NCBI RefSeq assembly: GCF_002563675.1 | Contig: NZ_PDJC01000001.1 | Span: 1,550,001-1,614,000, forward strand | Origin: Propionicimonas paludicola | Lineage (GTDB): Bacteria > Actinomycetota > Actinomycetes > Propionibacteriales > Propionibacteriaceae | Reading direction: 5' to 3' | Length of the DNA: 64,000 nucleotides | Shown: positions 55,947 through 64,000 of the stretch, piece by piece | Position numbering within the stretch: the first letter of the stretch is position 1 | Layout of the letters: the number at the start of each line of letters is the position of its first letter | The notes under the pieces: model-generated | Seen by the model: only the letters and a program-made list of their open reading frames with translations | What the model was told of the DNA's origin: nothing | Databases searched by the model: none | Position numbers and translations under genes: made by a program

Positions 55947-56731
55947 CGCCCCTCCCCTACGGTGTCGGCGCCGGTGATGGCGGCCACCACGGCTTCCGGG
56001 CTGGACTCGCTCGGAACGAACTCGCCGGCATTGCGACCCAGCCGCAGCACCACGATCCGGTCGGCAAGAGCGAAGACGTCGGCCAGGTTGTGGGACACCA
56101 CGACGATGGCCAGTCCCTTGTCGCGCAACGATCTGATCAGGTCATAGACCATGGCCGTCTGAGTGACTCCGAGAGCGGCGGTCGGCTCGTCCAGGAGGAC
56201 TACCCGGCTGCCCCACAGGGCCGCCCGGCTGACCGCCACGGCCTGCCGCTGGCCACCGGACAGCGCCGAGACCAGGACGTCGAAGCCAGGCAGTCGCGCA
56301 CCCAGTTCGCTGATCACCTGCGCCGAGCGGGCCTCCATGGCCTCGCCGTCGAGCAGCGCCGAGCGGTTCCGGCGCAGTTCTCGTCCCAGGTAGAGGTTGG
56401 CGGACACGTCCAGGTTGTCGCACAGGGCGAGGTCTTGGTAGACGGTCTCGATGCCGTGCTCGGTGGCGTCGCGTGGCGAGGTCAGCTGGATCGGCTGCCC
56501 GTCGAGGAGGAGCTCACCGGCATCAATCCGGTGGACGCCGGCGATGGCCTTGATCAAGGTGGACTTGCCGGCGCCGTTGTCGCCGACCAGAGCGGTGACT
56601 TCGCCGGCCTTGGCGGTGACATTCACCCCGGACAAGGCACTCACCTGCCCATAGCGCTTCTCGATCCCGCGCAGCTGGAGGGTCGGGGCCGCCGCGATGG
56701 ACGGCCCCGACTCGAATACTCGTGCGCTCAC
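55943..56731 (-). CDS. Sugar ABC transporter ATP-binding protein, single-domain (XylG/FrcA-like)
   Basis: 262 aa from GTG 56731, overlapping the binding-protein stop (GTGA). One nucleotide-binding domain: Walker A GDNGAGKSTL, signature LSGGQRQAVAV and Walker B VVLLDEPTAALG. CUT2 ATPases usually have two fused domains; the single-domain form is the FrcA or Streptomyces-XylG type. It powers the adjacent permease. Confidence 0.92.
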   Translation of the reverse strand: MSARVFESGPSIAAAPTLQLRGIEKRYGQVSALSGVNVTAKAGEVTALVGDNGAGKSTLIKAIAGVHRIDAGELLLDGQPIQLTSPRDATEHGIETVYQDLALCDNLDVSANLYLGRELRRNRSALLDGEAMEARSAQVISELGARLPGFDVLVSALSGGQRQAVAVSRAALWGSRVVLLDEPTAALGVTQTAMVYDLIRSLRDKGLAIVVVSHNLADVFALADRIVVLRLGRNAGEFVPSESSPEAVVAAITGADTVGEGR

Positions 56732-57840
56732 TGCTTCGGGCACTTCTCGGCCGCAGCACCGACGCAAATCGTCTTCCAGGTGGTGAAGCCGTCAGCGATC
56801 ACCGTGTCGGCGATGTTCTTCGCCGTCACCACCACCGGATCCAGCAGCATGGCCGGGATGTCCCCGGTGCCGTTGTTGACCTTCTGGGTGGCCAGGGACG
56901 TCACGGTTGCCTGGTCTCCCTTGGCCAGGGCCACGGCGATCTTGGCGGCAGCCTCGGCCTCGGCCTTGATCGGCTTGTAGACCGTCATGGCCTGGTCGCC
57001 GGCGACGATGCTGGTCAGACCGGCGTCGGTGGCGTCCTGGCCGGTGACCAGAACCTTGCCGTTCAGCCCGCGTGCGGTGAGTGCGACGATCGCCGCGTTA
57101 CCCAGGCCGTCATTGGGGGTCAGAATGGCCTGCACGTCGTCCTTCAGCTTGGTCAAAGCCTGCTCGACCGAACGCTGGCCGGCCGCCGGGTCGAAGCCCG
57201 GGGTGTCGGACTCATAGGCCAGCTTCAGATCGCCGGAGGCGAAGGCCGGGTCGAGCACCTTGTGCGCGCCCTTCTTGAAGGCCAGGCCCGGGGCCGAGGT
57301 GATGTCGCCGTTGATCATGGCCACCTTCGAACCCTTGGGCAGGTTGTCCAGCAGGTACTGACCCTGCAGCTCGCCGACCTTCTCGTTCTGGAACGAGATG
57401 TAGGCGTCCGGAACCGCACCCTCGATCTGGCCGTCGTAGGCGACCACACTCGCGCCGGCCGCCTTGGCCTTGGCCACCATGGCCGCCCCGGACTCTGCCG
57501 TGAACGGGCTGGTCACCAGGACCTTCGCACCATTGGTGAGCGCAGCCTCGGCCTGCTGGAGCTGGACGGCTGCGTCGCCCTGCGCATTGTTGGCGATGAC
57601 CTCGATGGACGGGTCGAGCGCCTTGACGGCCTCGATGAAGAACGGCTTGTCCTTCGACTCGAAGCGGTCGGCGCAGGTGGAACACGGCATCAGGAAGGCG
57701 ATCTTGATCGCCTGCGCCGGAGCCGAGCTCGAACTGGCGGGAGCGGAGCCGGACGAGGCCGGGGTGGACGGTGCGGAACAGGCCGACATCGACAAGGCGG
57801 CCAAGGCCATACCCGCCACGAGAGGAATGAGACGCTTCAT
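56728..57840 (-). CDS. Sugar-binding lipoprotein (XylF-like, periplasmic-binding fold type I)
   Basis: 370 aa. Signal peptide with lipobox LSMSAC (Cys21), a Ser/Ala/Pro linker, then a type I binding fold: IKIAFLMPCSTCADRFE, YDGQI, GDITSAPG, ILTPNDGLGNAAIV and VTGQDATDAG, typical of the XylF/ChvE group that binds xylose or related aldoses. It delivers sugar to the ABC importer encoded downstream. Confidence 0.93.
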   Translation of the reverse strand: MKRLIPLVAGMALAALSMSACSAPSTPASSGSAPASSSSAPAQAIKIAFLMPCSTCADRFESKDKPFFIEAVKALDPSIEVIANNAQGDAAVQLQQAEAALTNGAKVLVTSPFTAESGAAMVAKAKAAGASVVAYDGQIEGAVPDAYISFQNEKVGELQGQYLLDNLPKGSKVAMINGDITSAPGLAFKKGAHKVLDPAFASGDLKLAYESDTPGFDPAAGQRSVEQALTKLKDDVQAILTPNDGLGNAAIVALTARGLNGKVLVTGQDATDAGLTSIVAGDQAMTVYKPIKAEAEAAAKIAVALAKGDQATVTSLATQKVNNGTGDIPAMLLDPVVVTAKNIADTVIADGFTTWKTICVGAAAEKCPKQ

Positions 57841-57860
57841 TACGTTTCCTTCTTTCGGAG

Positions 57861-59075
57861 CTAGCTAGAGGTGAGCGGATGTGACAACCCGAACTCGATG
57901 TAGCGCTCGATCGGCAGGATCGCCGCGCCGAGCGCGGGACCCCGACTTCCCAGAAGCGATCGCTCCACCACGGCCTGACGCCCGGGTTGAGGGAGGGAAT
58001 GCCGGAGCGTCGCTTCCCGCACGTCCCCAAGGAACCGCAGTGCGATCATCTGGCCGAGCCAGCCGCCCAGGATGATCTTCTGCGGGTTATAGAGGTTCAC
58101 CAGGCCGGACAGCGCCAGACCCAGGTGATCAATCAGTTCTGTGACAACGGTGACGGCGGCCTCATCACCGGCATCGAAAGCGGCCAGCAAGGAGGCGACA
58201 CCCTCCGGCTCCCGGCCCTTCCATACCTCCGCCTGGCCCGGCCAGGCGTGGAGCACCCCGGATGCGCCGAGCACTGTCTCGACGCAACCCCGGGATCCGC
58301 AGCGGCACGGCCGCCCGGAAAGATCGATCTTTGTGTGGCCCCACTCGCCGGCCGAGGAGGTGGCACCGCGGTAGAGCCGTCCATTGGTGATCACGCCGGC
58401 ACCGACGCCGTCGCCGATCAGCACCAGGATGGCGTGCTCAACTCCGCGGGCTTCGCCACACCAGGCCTCGGCCAAGGTCGTGGTCTTTGCGCCGTTGTCG
58501 ACGAAGACCGGCAGCCCGAGTTCGGCCGACAGCCCGGACAGGGACACGTCCCGCCAGCCGATCAGCTCGGCATGGATCAGCGAGTCCCCCTCGGGGACGG
58601 CTGGCTCCTCCACCATGCCGGGCACCCCGATGCCCAGCCCCAGGACCCGGTTGCCGGTCTCGGACAAGGTTCCGATCAGCTCACGCACCTGGTTGGCGAT
58701 CACCGTGGTCGCGGTGGCCAGATCCAGCTGGCGCTCCGGGAAGGTGTAGGACCGGGAGTCGAGCTGCTGCAGGGTGAAGTCGAACAAGGCGGTGGTCAAC
58801 TCATGCTCGGAGATATCGCAGCCGAGCACATAGGCCGACTCCGGACGCGGTTCGAGAAGGGTGCGCGGGCGCCCACCGGCCGAACTCCGGAAGCCGGTCT
58901 CGGCGATGGTTCCTTCGGCGAGCAGCTCCCCCACCACGCTGGTCACCGTGGCCGGCGACAGCCCGGTCATCGCACCGAGATCGATGCGTGAGGTCGGGTG
59001 GTTCAGCCGAAGGTGGCGCAGCACGAGGGCCCGATTGGCTCGTCGGACATCCTGGGTGGAGATCTTGTTGGGCAC
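57861..59075 (-). CDS. ROK-family transcriptional regulator (NagC/XylR type)
   Basis: 404 aa from GTG 59075. N-terminal winged HTH (VRRANRALVLRHLRLNHPTSRIDLGAMTGLSPATVTSVVGELL) fused to a ROK sugar-kinase-like domain with GLGIGVPGMV, SAGEWGH and zinc motif CRCGSRGC. The kinase ATP-site residues are not obviously catalytic. It heads the sugar operon (20 nt before the binding-protein gene) and its promoter contains an inverted repeat, so it is an autoregulated sugar-responsive repressor. Confidence 0.93.
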   Translation of the reverse strand: MPNKISTQDVRRANRALVLRHLRLNHPTSRIDLGAMTGLSPATVTSVVGELLAEGTIAETGFRSSAGGRPRTLLEPRPESAYVLGCDISEHELTTALFDFTLQQLDSRSYTFPERQLDLATATTVIANQVRELIGTLSETGNRVLGLGIGVPGMVEEPAVPEGDSLIHAELIGWRDVSLSGLSAELGLPVFVDNGAKTTTLAEAWCGEARGVEHAILVLIGDGVGAGVITNGRLYRGATSSAGEWGHTKIDLSGRPCRCGSRGCVETVLGASGVLHAWPGQAEVWKGREPEGVASLLAAFDAGDEAAVTVVTELIDHLGLALSGLVNLYNPQKIILGGWLGQMIALRFLGDVREATLRHSLPQPGRQAVVERSLLGSRGPALGAAILPIERYIEFGLSHPLTSS

Positions 59076-59079
59076 CGTT

Positions 59080-59128
59080 GCTCCTAACTTCGAGTCTTAT
59101 TTTAGGAGCCGAAAGAAAGGTCTGGCAA
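59080..59128 (-). promoter_or_regulatory. ROK-operon promoter with inverted-repeat operator
   Basis: Minus strand: -35 TTGCCA (59128-59123), 18-bp spacer, -10 TAAAAT (59104-59099). GCTCCTAA (59080-59087) and TTAGGAGC (59102-59109) are exact reverse complements 14 bp apart; one arm overlaps the -10, the other contains the SD AGGAG. ROK binding would block both initiation and, as RNA, ribosome access. Confidence 0.8.
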
Positions 59129-59179
59129 GAGCCACAACACCTGTTATCGGACTGTGACCAGGGTTCTCCCCTGCCCCAC

Positions 59180-62062
59180 TCAGGCCGGCAGAGCCTCCTG
59201 AGAAGCCGACTGGCTGGCCGCCAGGACCTCCTTGAGGAAGGCACCGGTGTACGAGTCCGGGTTCTCGGCCACCTCCTCCGGGGTTCCCTCCGCCAGCACC
59301 AGGCCGCCGCGGCTGCCGCCTTCGGGACCGAGGTCGATGAGCCAGTCGGCGGCCTTGATCACGTCCAGGTTGTGCTCGATCACCACCACGGTGTTGCCCT
59401 TGTCGACCAGCGACTGCAGCACTTCGAGCAGCTTGCGGATGTCCTCGAAGTGCAGGCCTGTGGTCGGCTCGTCCAGCACGTAGAAGGTGCGTCCGGTCGA
59501 CCGGCGCTGCAGTTCGGCGGCCAGCTTGACTCGTTGCGCCTCACCGCCGGACAGCGTGGTGGCCGGCTGGCCGAGCCGGACGTAACCCAGGCCGACGTCG
59601 ACCAGGGTGCGCAGATGCCGGGCGATCGACTGGATCGGCGCGAAGAACTCCACGGCCTCCTCGATCGGCATGTTCAGCACCTCGGAGATGGTCTTGCCCT
59701 TGTAGTGGACCTCGAGGGTCTCCCGGTTGTAGCGGGCGCCGTGACAGACCTCGCAGGGCACGTAGACGTCCGGCAGGAAGTTCATCTCGATCTTGATGGT
59801 GCCGTCGCCCGAGCAGTTCTCGCAGCGTCCGCCCTTCACATTGAAGGAGAACCGGCCTGGCTGGTAGCCGCGGACCTTGGCCTCCGGGGTCTCGGCGAAA
59901 AGTTTGCGGATGTTGTCGAAGACCCCGGTGTAGGTGGCCGGGTTGGACCGCGGCGTCCGGCCGATCGGCGACTGATCGACGTGGATGCTCTTGTCGATGT
60001 GCTCGACCCCGGTGATCGTCCGGTGCCGTCCGGGGACCGCACGCGCGTTGTAGAGCTTCTTGGCCAGCGACGTGTACAGGATGCTGTTCACCAGGGACGA
60101 CTTGCCGGAGCCGGACACCCCGGTGACGGCGACCAGCTTCCCGAGCGGGAAGTCGACGGTCACGTTGCGCAGGTTGTGCTCGGTGGCGCCATGGACGGTG
60201 ATGGCGTTGCCGTTGCCCGGGCGCCTGGTCTTCGGCATCGGGATCCGACGCCGTCCGGCCAGGTAGGCACCGGTCAGCGAGGTCGGGTGGGCCAGCAACT
60301 CCTCCACCGAACCGGAGACGACCACCTCACCGCCGTGCTCACCGGCCCCGGGGCCGACGTCGACCACCCAGTCCGCGGCCTTGATGGTGTCCTCGTCATG
60401 CTCGACCACAATCAACGTGTTGCCCAGCGACTTCAGCCGCAGCAGCGTCTCAATCAGCCGATGGTTGTCCCGTTGGTGCAGCCCGATCGACGGCTCGTCC
60501 AGGACGTACAGGACGCCGACCAGCCCGGAGCCGATCTGGGTGGCCAGCCGGATCCGCTGGGCCTCGCCTCCGGACAGGCTGCCGGCCGGACGCGCCAGGC
60601 TGAGGTAATCCAGGCCCACGTCGAGCAGGAAGCGCAGCCGCTCGTTGATCTCCTTGACCACCCGCTCGGCGATCTTCGCCTCACGCTCGGTGAGCTCGAG
60701 GCTGCGCATGAACACGGCCACCTCGGCGATGCTCAGGTTCGAGATCTCGGCAATGTTCCGCCCGCCGATAGTGACGGCAAGCGAGGACGGCTTGAGCCTG
60801 GCCCCATTACACGACTGACACGGCACTTCGCGCATGTACCCGGCGAACCGCTCGCGCGCGTTGTCCGACTCGGCCTCGGCGTGCCGACGCCGAATGTAGG
60901 GCAGCGCCCCTTCGAACTTGGCCCGATAGCTGTGGTCGCGGCCGTGTCGCGTCCGGCTGTGCACCGTGACGTGGCCGGGCACACCGAGCAACATGATCTG
61001 CTGAACCCGGGACGGCAGGTGCTCCCAGGGGGTGTCCAGGCTGAACCCCTCCTGCTCGGCCAGCGCTGCGAAGATGTTCTGGAAGAAGCCGGCCACATAC
61101 GGGGTGCTCCACACGGCGACCGCATTCTCGGCCAGGCTCTTGGTGGGATCGGGCACCACCAGCTCCGGATCGACCTCCATCCGAGTGCCGATGCCCGAGC
61201 ACTCCGGGCAGGCGCCCCACGGCCCGTTGAAGGAGAACTGGCGCGGTTCCAGCTCCTCGATCGAGATGTCGTGCTCGTTGGGGCAGGCCAGATGCTCGGA
61301 GTAGCGGCGCTCCCGCTGCGGATCGTCCTCGGGGCGATCGACGAAGTCGACGGTGACCACGCCGCCGGCCAGGCCGAGGGCGGTCTCCACCGAGTCGGTG
61401 AGCCGCTGCTTGATCCCGGGCTTGGCCGCGAGTCGATCGACGATCACGTCGATGCTGTGCTTCTTCTGCTTGTCCAGGGTCGGTGGCGAGACCAGTTGGT
61501 GCAGCTCTCCGTCCACCCGGACCCGAGCCAGGCCCTGGCTGGCCAGCTGCCGGAACAGGTCGACGTACTCGCCCTTGCGTCCGCGGACGACCGGAGCCAG
61601 CACCTGGAACCGGGTCCCCTCGGGCAGGGTCAGCAGCCGATCGACGATCTGCTGCGGCGACTGCTTGGAGATCGGCTCGCCACATTCGGGGCAGTGCGCC
61701 CGTCCGGCGCGGGCGAACAGCAGTCGCAGATAGTCGTGAATCTCGGTGATGGTCCCCACGGTCGACCGTGGATTGCGGCTGGTCGACTTCTGGTCGATCG
61801 AGACCGCCGGCGACAAGCCTTCGATGAAGTCGACGTCAGGCTTGTCCATCTGACCGAGGAACTGCCGGGCGTAGGCGGACAGGCTCTCCACATAGCGCCG
61901 CTGACCTTCGGCGAAGATGGTGTCGAAGGCCAGACTCGACTTCCCCGAGCCGGACAGTCCGGTGAAGACGATCAGGGAATCCCTGGGTAGTTCGAGGTTG
62001 ATGTTGCGCAGATTGTGCTCGCGCGCTCCACGCACGATCAGCCGATCATTCACGCCGAGCAT
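59180..62062 (-). CDS. uvrA: Excinuclease ABC subunit A
   Basis: 960 aa. Two ABC ATPase modules with [14 protein letters not shown] and [14 protein letters not shown], signatures [16 protein letters not shown] and [16 protein letters not shown], Walker [14 protein letters not shown] and [13 protein letters not shown], and zinc modules ([15 protein letters not shown] with CEVCHG). It scans DNA for lesions with UvrB. ATG 62062. No SOS box (GAAC-N4-GTTC) is visible upstream. Confidence 0.97.
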   Translation of the reverse strand: MLGVNDRLIVRGAREHNLRNINLELPRDSLIVFTGLSGSGKSSLAFDTIFAEGQRRYVESLSAYARQFLGQMDKPDVDFIEGLSPAVSIDQKSTSRNPRSTVGTITEIHDYLRLLFARAGRAHCPECGEPISKQSPQQIVDRLLTLPEGTRFQVLAPVVRGRKGEYVDLFRQLASQGLARVRVDGELHQLVSPPTLDKQKKHSIDVIVDRLAAKPGIKQRLTDSVETALGLAGGVVTVDFVDRPEDDPQRERRYSEHLACPNEHDISIEELEPRQFSFNGPWGACPECSGIGTRMEVDPELVVPDPTKSLAENAVAVWSTPYVAGFFQNIFAALAEQEGFSLDTPWEHLPSRVQQIMLLGVPGHVTVHSRTRHGRDHSYRAKFEGALPYIRRRHAEAESDNARERFAGYMREVPCQSCNGARLKPSSLAVTIGGRNIAEISNLSIAEVAVFMRSLELTEREAKIAERVVKEINERLRFLLDVGLDYLSLARPAGSLSGGEAQRIRLATQIGSGLVGVLYVLDEPSIGLHQRDNHRLIETLLRLKSLGNTLIVVEHDEDTIKAADWVVDVGPGAGEHGGEVVVSGSVEELLAHPTSLTGAYLAGRRRIPMPKTRRPGNGNAITVHGATEHNLRNVTVDFPLGKLVAVTGVSGSGKSSLVNSILYTSLAKKLYNARAVPGRHRTITGVEHIDKSIHVDQSPIGRTPRSNPATYTGVFDNIRKLFAETPEAKVRGYQPGRFSFNVKGGRCENCSGDGTIKIEMNFLPDVYVPCEVCHGARYNRETLEVHYKGKTISEVLNMPIEEAVEFFAPIQSIARHLRTLVDVGLGYVRLGQPATTLSGGEAQRVKLAAELQRRSTGRTFYVLDEPTTGLHFEDIRKLLEVLQSLVDKGNTVVVIEHNLDVIKAADWLIDLGPEGGSRGGLVLAEGTPEEVAENPDSYTGAFLKEVLAASQSASQEALPA

Positions 62063-62142
62063 GTTAAGCCGAGCCTCTGACAGTTACCACCGGGGATGAG
62101 CAGGCTGGCCGCCGGCCGCCAACGGCCATAGGGTGAACTGCC

Positions 62143-62850
62143 ATGAGCAGCTGTACCGATCAACCGCCCGCGGAAGTGCATCGCTGGCTCGCCGACGCCA
62201 CCCAGCGGCTGCTCGGACACACCATTGGGATCAGCGAAACCGAGTGGCACCAGCCGACCGCACTGCCGGGCTGGACGCGCGCCCATCTGGCCACCCATCT
62301 GGCCCGCAATGCGGACTATCTGACCAATGCGCTCAGCGCAGTGGAGTCGGGTGAGCCTCAGCCGGGGCGTCCCACAGCCGCCGACGAGCGGCGGGTGCTC
62401 GAGGAGGGTGCGGACCGCTCGGGCTTGGAGCTGCAGATAGACCTGGACACCAGCGCCGGGGCGCTGCAGCGAGCCATCGACGCGGTTGCCGACTGGAGCA
62501 CCGGCACGATCGCCCTGCACGGCCAGATCTGCCCATTGGATCGGTTGCCGCTGGCTCGGCTGAACGAGCTGGAGATGCATCACTACGACCTGGATCCGCA
62601 CCGCGACCTCACCGCCGTGGACAGCGAGGAGGCCGGCTGGCTGCTGCGCTGGGTGATCGAGCGCCGGCAGCAGCACCCCCTGCCGTCGGTTCGACTTGTC
62701 GGAGAAGGCGTGGAGTGGGAACTCGGCACCGGTGAACCGCGTCTCGAGGTCCGCGGCACCGACATCGAGCTGTGGCTCTGGCTGTCCGGACGGGGCCGCA
62801 CCGACCACGTCGAAGGCACTGACGACCTCGTGCTGCCCCTGCTCAGCTGA
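62143..62850 (+). CDS. Maleylpyruvate isomerase family mycothiol-dependent protein
   Basis: 235 aa. DinB/MDMPI fold with the N-terminal motif LPGWTRAHLATHLARNADYL (His metal ligand), and NELEMHHYDL (His-x2 metal site), then a short C-terminal domain. Such proteins use mycothiol, supporting an actinobacterial host. Substrate unknown. It is divergent to uvrA and ends 1 nt before the terC stop on the opposite strand. Confidence 0.88.
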   Translation: MSSCTDQPPAEVHRWLADATQRLLGHTIGISETEWHQPTALPGWTRAHLATHLARNADYLTNALSAVESGEPQPGRPTAADERRVLEEGADRSGLELQIDLDTSAGALQRAIDAVADWSTGTIALHGQICPLDRLPLARLNELEMHHYDLDPHRDLTAVDSEEAGWLLRWVIERRQQHPLPSVRLVGEGVEWELGTGEPRLEVRGTDIELWLWLSGRGRTDHVEGTDDLVLPLLS

Positions 62851-62851
62851 G

Positions 62852-63829
62852 CTACTCGGCCTGCTGCCGAGCGTCCCGGCCGGACTTGATCAGGCTGGCC
62901 ACGGTGGTGACCGCCAGCGTCGCGATGATCACCGTGAGCGAGGCCCAGATCGGGATCTCGGCGCTGAAGCCCCAGCGCTCGTCCAGGTGGTACTCGTGCA
63001 GGGCGTGCAGCACCAGCTTCACCCCGATGAACGCCAGCACCACCGACAGGCCCACCGACAGGTAGACCAGCCGCTGCAGGAGGCCGCCGATCAGGAAGTA
63101 GAGCTGCCGCAGGCCCATCAGGGCGAACACATTGGCCGTGAAGACCAGGTAGGCCTCCTGGGTGAGCCCGTAGATGGCCGGAATCGAGTCGAGAGCGAAC
63201 AGCAGATCGGTGCTGCCGAGGGCGACCACCACGAAGAGCATCGGAGTGATCAGCCGCTTGCCGGCCTCGCGGACGGTCAGCTTGGTGCCCCGGAAGCCGT
63301 CGGTGGAGGGGAACGCCCGGCGCACCCAACGCATCATGGCGTTCTCGGTGACCTCGTCGTCTTCGTCGTGTTGCCGATAGTCGAGGTAGAGCTTGATGGC
63401 GGTGTAGATCAGGAAGGCGCCGAACACGAAGAACACCCAGCTGAACCGCTCAATGGCCGCGGCGCCGAGGGCGATGAAGATGCCACGGAAGATCAGTGCC
63501 AGCACGATGCCGACCATCAGGGCGTACTGCTGGAGTTCACGCGGCACCCGCAGGTTGGCCATGATCAGCACGAAGATGAACAGGTTGTCCACGCTGAGGC
63601 TGTACTCGGTCAGCCAGCCGGCGAAGAACTCCCCGGCGAACCGCGGCCCACTGAAGTACCAGACCCCCAGGCCGAAGGCCACGGCGAGCGCAGAGAACAC
63701 GCCGATGGCGATCCCCGCTTCCTTCATCGATGGCTCGTGCGGACGGCGCCCGATCACCACCACGTCGGCGATCAACACCGCCGCCATCACCACGATCGTG
63801 ATCAGCCACGCCTCGGGGCTCACATGCAT
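62852..63829 (-). CDS. TerC-family integral membrane protein (Alx-like)
   Basis: 325 aa with about nine TM segments. Family marks: YSLSVDNLFIFVLIMANLRVP, GIVLALIFRGIFIALGA, ALDSIPAIYGLTQEAYLVFTANVFALMGLRQLYFL. TerC/Alx proteins handle manganese efflux or membrane metal homeostasis. A basic loop follows the acidic QHDEDDEVTE. No yybP-ykoY riboswitch signature is visible upstream. It lies between uvrB and the MDMPI gene. Confidence 0.93.
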   Translation of the reverse strand: MHVSPEAWLITIVVMAAVLIADVVVIGRRPHEPSMKEAGIAIGVFSALAVAFGLGVWYFSGPRFAGEFFAGWLTEYSLSVDNLFIFVLIMANLRVPRELQQYALMVGIVLALIFRGIFIALGAAAIERFSWVFFVFGAFLIYTAIKLYLDYRQHDEDDEVTENAMMRWVRRAFPSTDGFRGTKLTVREAGKRLITPMLFVVVALGSTDLLFALDSIPAIYGLTQEAYLVFTANVFALMGLRQLYFLIGGLLQRLVYLSVGLSVVLAFIGVKLVLHALHEYHLDERWGFSAEIPIWASLTVIIATLAVTTVASLIKSGRDARQQAE

Positions 63830-63880
63830 TCCGGCGTCTCCCAGCTAGTGCAAGCCGGACGGCCCGCACTGCACCCAACT

Positions 63881-63899
63881 ATCCCGTGTCCCGCGGGAT
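63881..63899 (-). terminator. Weak hairpin between uvrB and terC
   Basis: ATCCCG (63881-63886) pairs with CGGGAT (63894-63899) around a 7-nt loop, 16 nt after the uvrB stop. No U-tract. Confidence 0.35.
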
Positions 63900-63914
63900 C
63901 TGGGCAAAAGCGCC

Positions 63915-64000
63915 TCAGCGGGTCGCCTCCAGCATCTGGCGCAGGGTCTTCTTCAGGTCGGCGATCTCATCGCGCAGCCGCGCGGCCAACTCGAACTGCA
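63915..64000 (-). CDS. uvrB: Excinuclease ABC subunit B, C-terminal end only
   Basis: Partial: the gene enters from beyond the right edge and stops at 63915-63917. The 27 visible residues (QFELAARLRDEIADLKKTLR, then QMLEATR) match the C-terminal UVR domain of UvrB, which contacts UvrC. It supports a uvrA-uvrB neighbourhood with uvrC about 10 kb away. Confidence 0.85.
   Translation of the reverse strand, partial: QFELAARLRDEIADLKKTLRQMLEATR

Noticed and set aside
58988-61990. 1000-codon open frame antisense to uvrA
   Set aside because: Shadow of uvrA with repetitive Gln/Gly/His composition; no domain and no SD.
62063-62142. LexA/SOS box in front of uvrA
   Set aside because: No GAAC-N4-GTTC or close variant found on either strand.
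63830-63914. yybP-ykoY manganese riboswitch before terC
   Set aside because: The conserved loop sequences are not visible in the short upstream region, which ends in uvrB.

Overview
The window is a dense, high-GC chromosomal segment of an actinobacterium, most likely from the Propionibacteriales (Propionibacteriaceae-like). This is inferred from RbpA, WhiA, a PknG-type kinase, DUF3107 and DUF2505 proteins, a mycothiol-dependent-type enzyme, a SufR-led SUF operon containing a Rieske-type ferredoxin, the order uvrC-rapZ-yvcK-whiA-gap-pgk-tpi-secG, and many promoters with a TANNNT element 6-7 nt before the start codon (leaderless mRNAs). I see no insertion sequence, prophage, CRISPR array, rRNA or tRNA. 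The window is mostly core chromosome, cut at both ends inside genes: pknG-like on the left, uvrB on the right.

Layout. 1-4.7 kb: a four-gene phosphosignalling operon (PknG-like kinase, zinc-ribbon PP2C phosphatase, VWA protein, zinc-ribbon FHA protein). 4.7-7.2 kb: glutathione peroxidase with a ribosome binding site inside a perfect hairpin, DUF3107, and a DEAD-box helicase that apparently starts at CTG. 7.2-10.6 kb: TetR-MFS-two membrane proteins, read leftward from a promoter carrying two operators. 10.6-12.2 kb: a cluster of short GGTAG repeats, then trpS preceded by a Trp-codon leader peptide and attenuator. 12.2-17.8 kb: PHP phosphoesterase and the giant NAD-glutamate dehydrogenase. 17.8-22.8 kb: DUF2505, EamA exporter/MarR pair, a MarR-CMD-HEAT operon and a tyrosine phenol-lyase-like gene. 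22.8-29.8 kb: EEP lipoprotein, stomatin/NfeD pair, ABC ATPase, fabI, fabG, META lipoprotein, RlmA-like methyltransferase. 29.8-33.7 kb: ABC-F protein, CtlX-like amidinotransferase, ribbon-helix-helix plus SPFH cassette.

34.1-40.7 kb: complete SUF Fe-S operon sufR-B-D-Rieske-C-S-U-T. 40.9-43.5 kb: a divergent membrane pyrophosphatase with an N-terminal lipobox. 43.6-53.3 kb: pgl with an overlapping 19-codon leader, rbpA, secG, tpiA, pgk, gapA, whiA, yvcK, rapZ, uvrC. 53.4-59.1 kb: a ROK-regulated sugar ABC transporter with a GH1 beta-glucosidase. 59.2-64 kb: uvrA, a mycothiol-dependent family protein, terC and the end of uvrB.

The most interesting signals are regulatory rather than a new gene cluster: the trpS attenuator (tandem UGG codons and competing hairpins), the SD-masking hairpin of the peroxidase gene, the leaderless micro-ORF fused to pgl, and clean operator/promoter architectures for TetR, ROK and MarR. 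The strongest protein-level oddities are the pyrophosphatase and the kinase-phosphatase-VWA-FHA module, which resembles a TerY-P-type triad.
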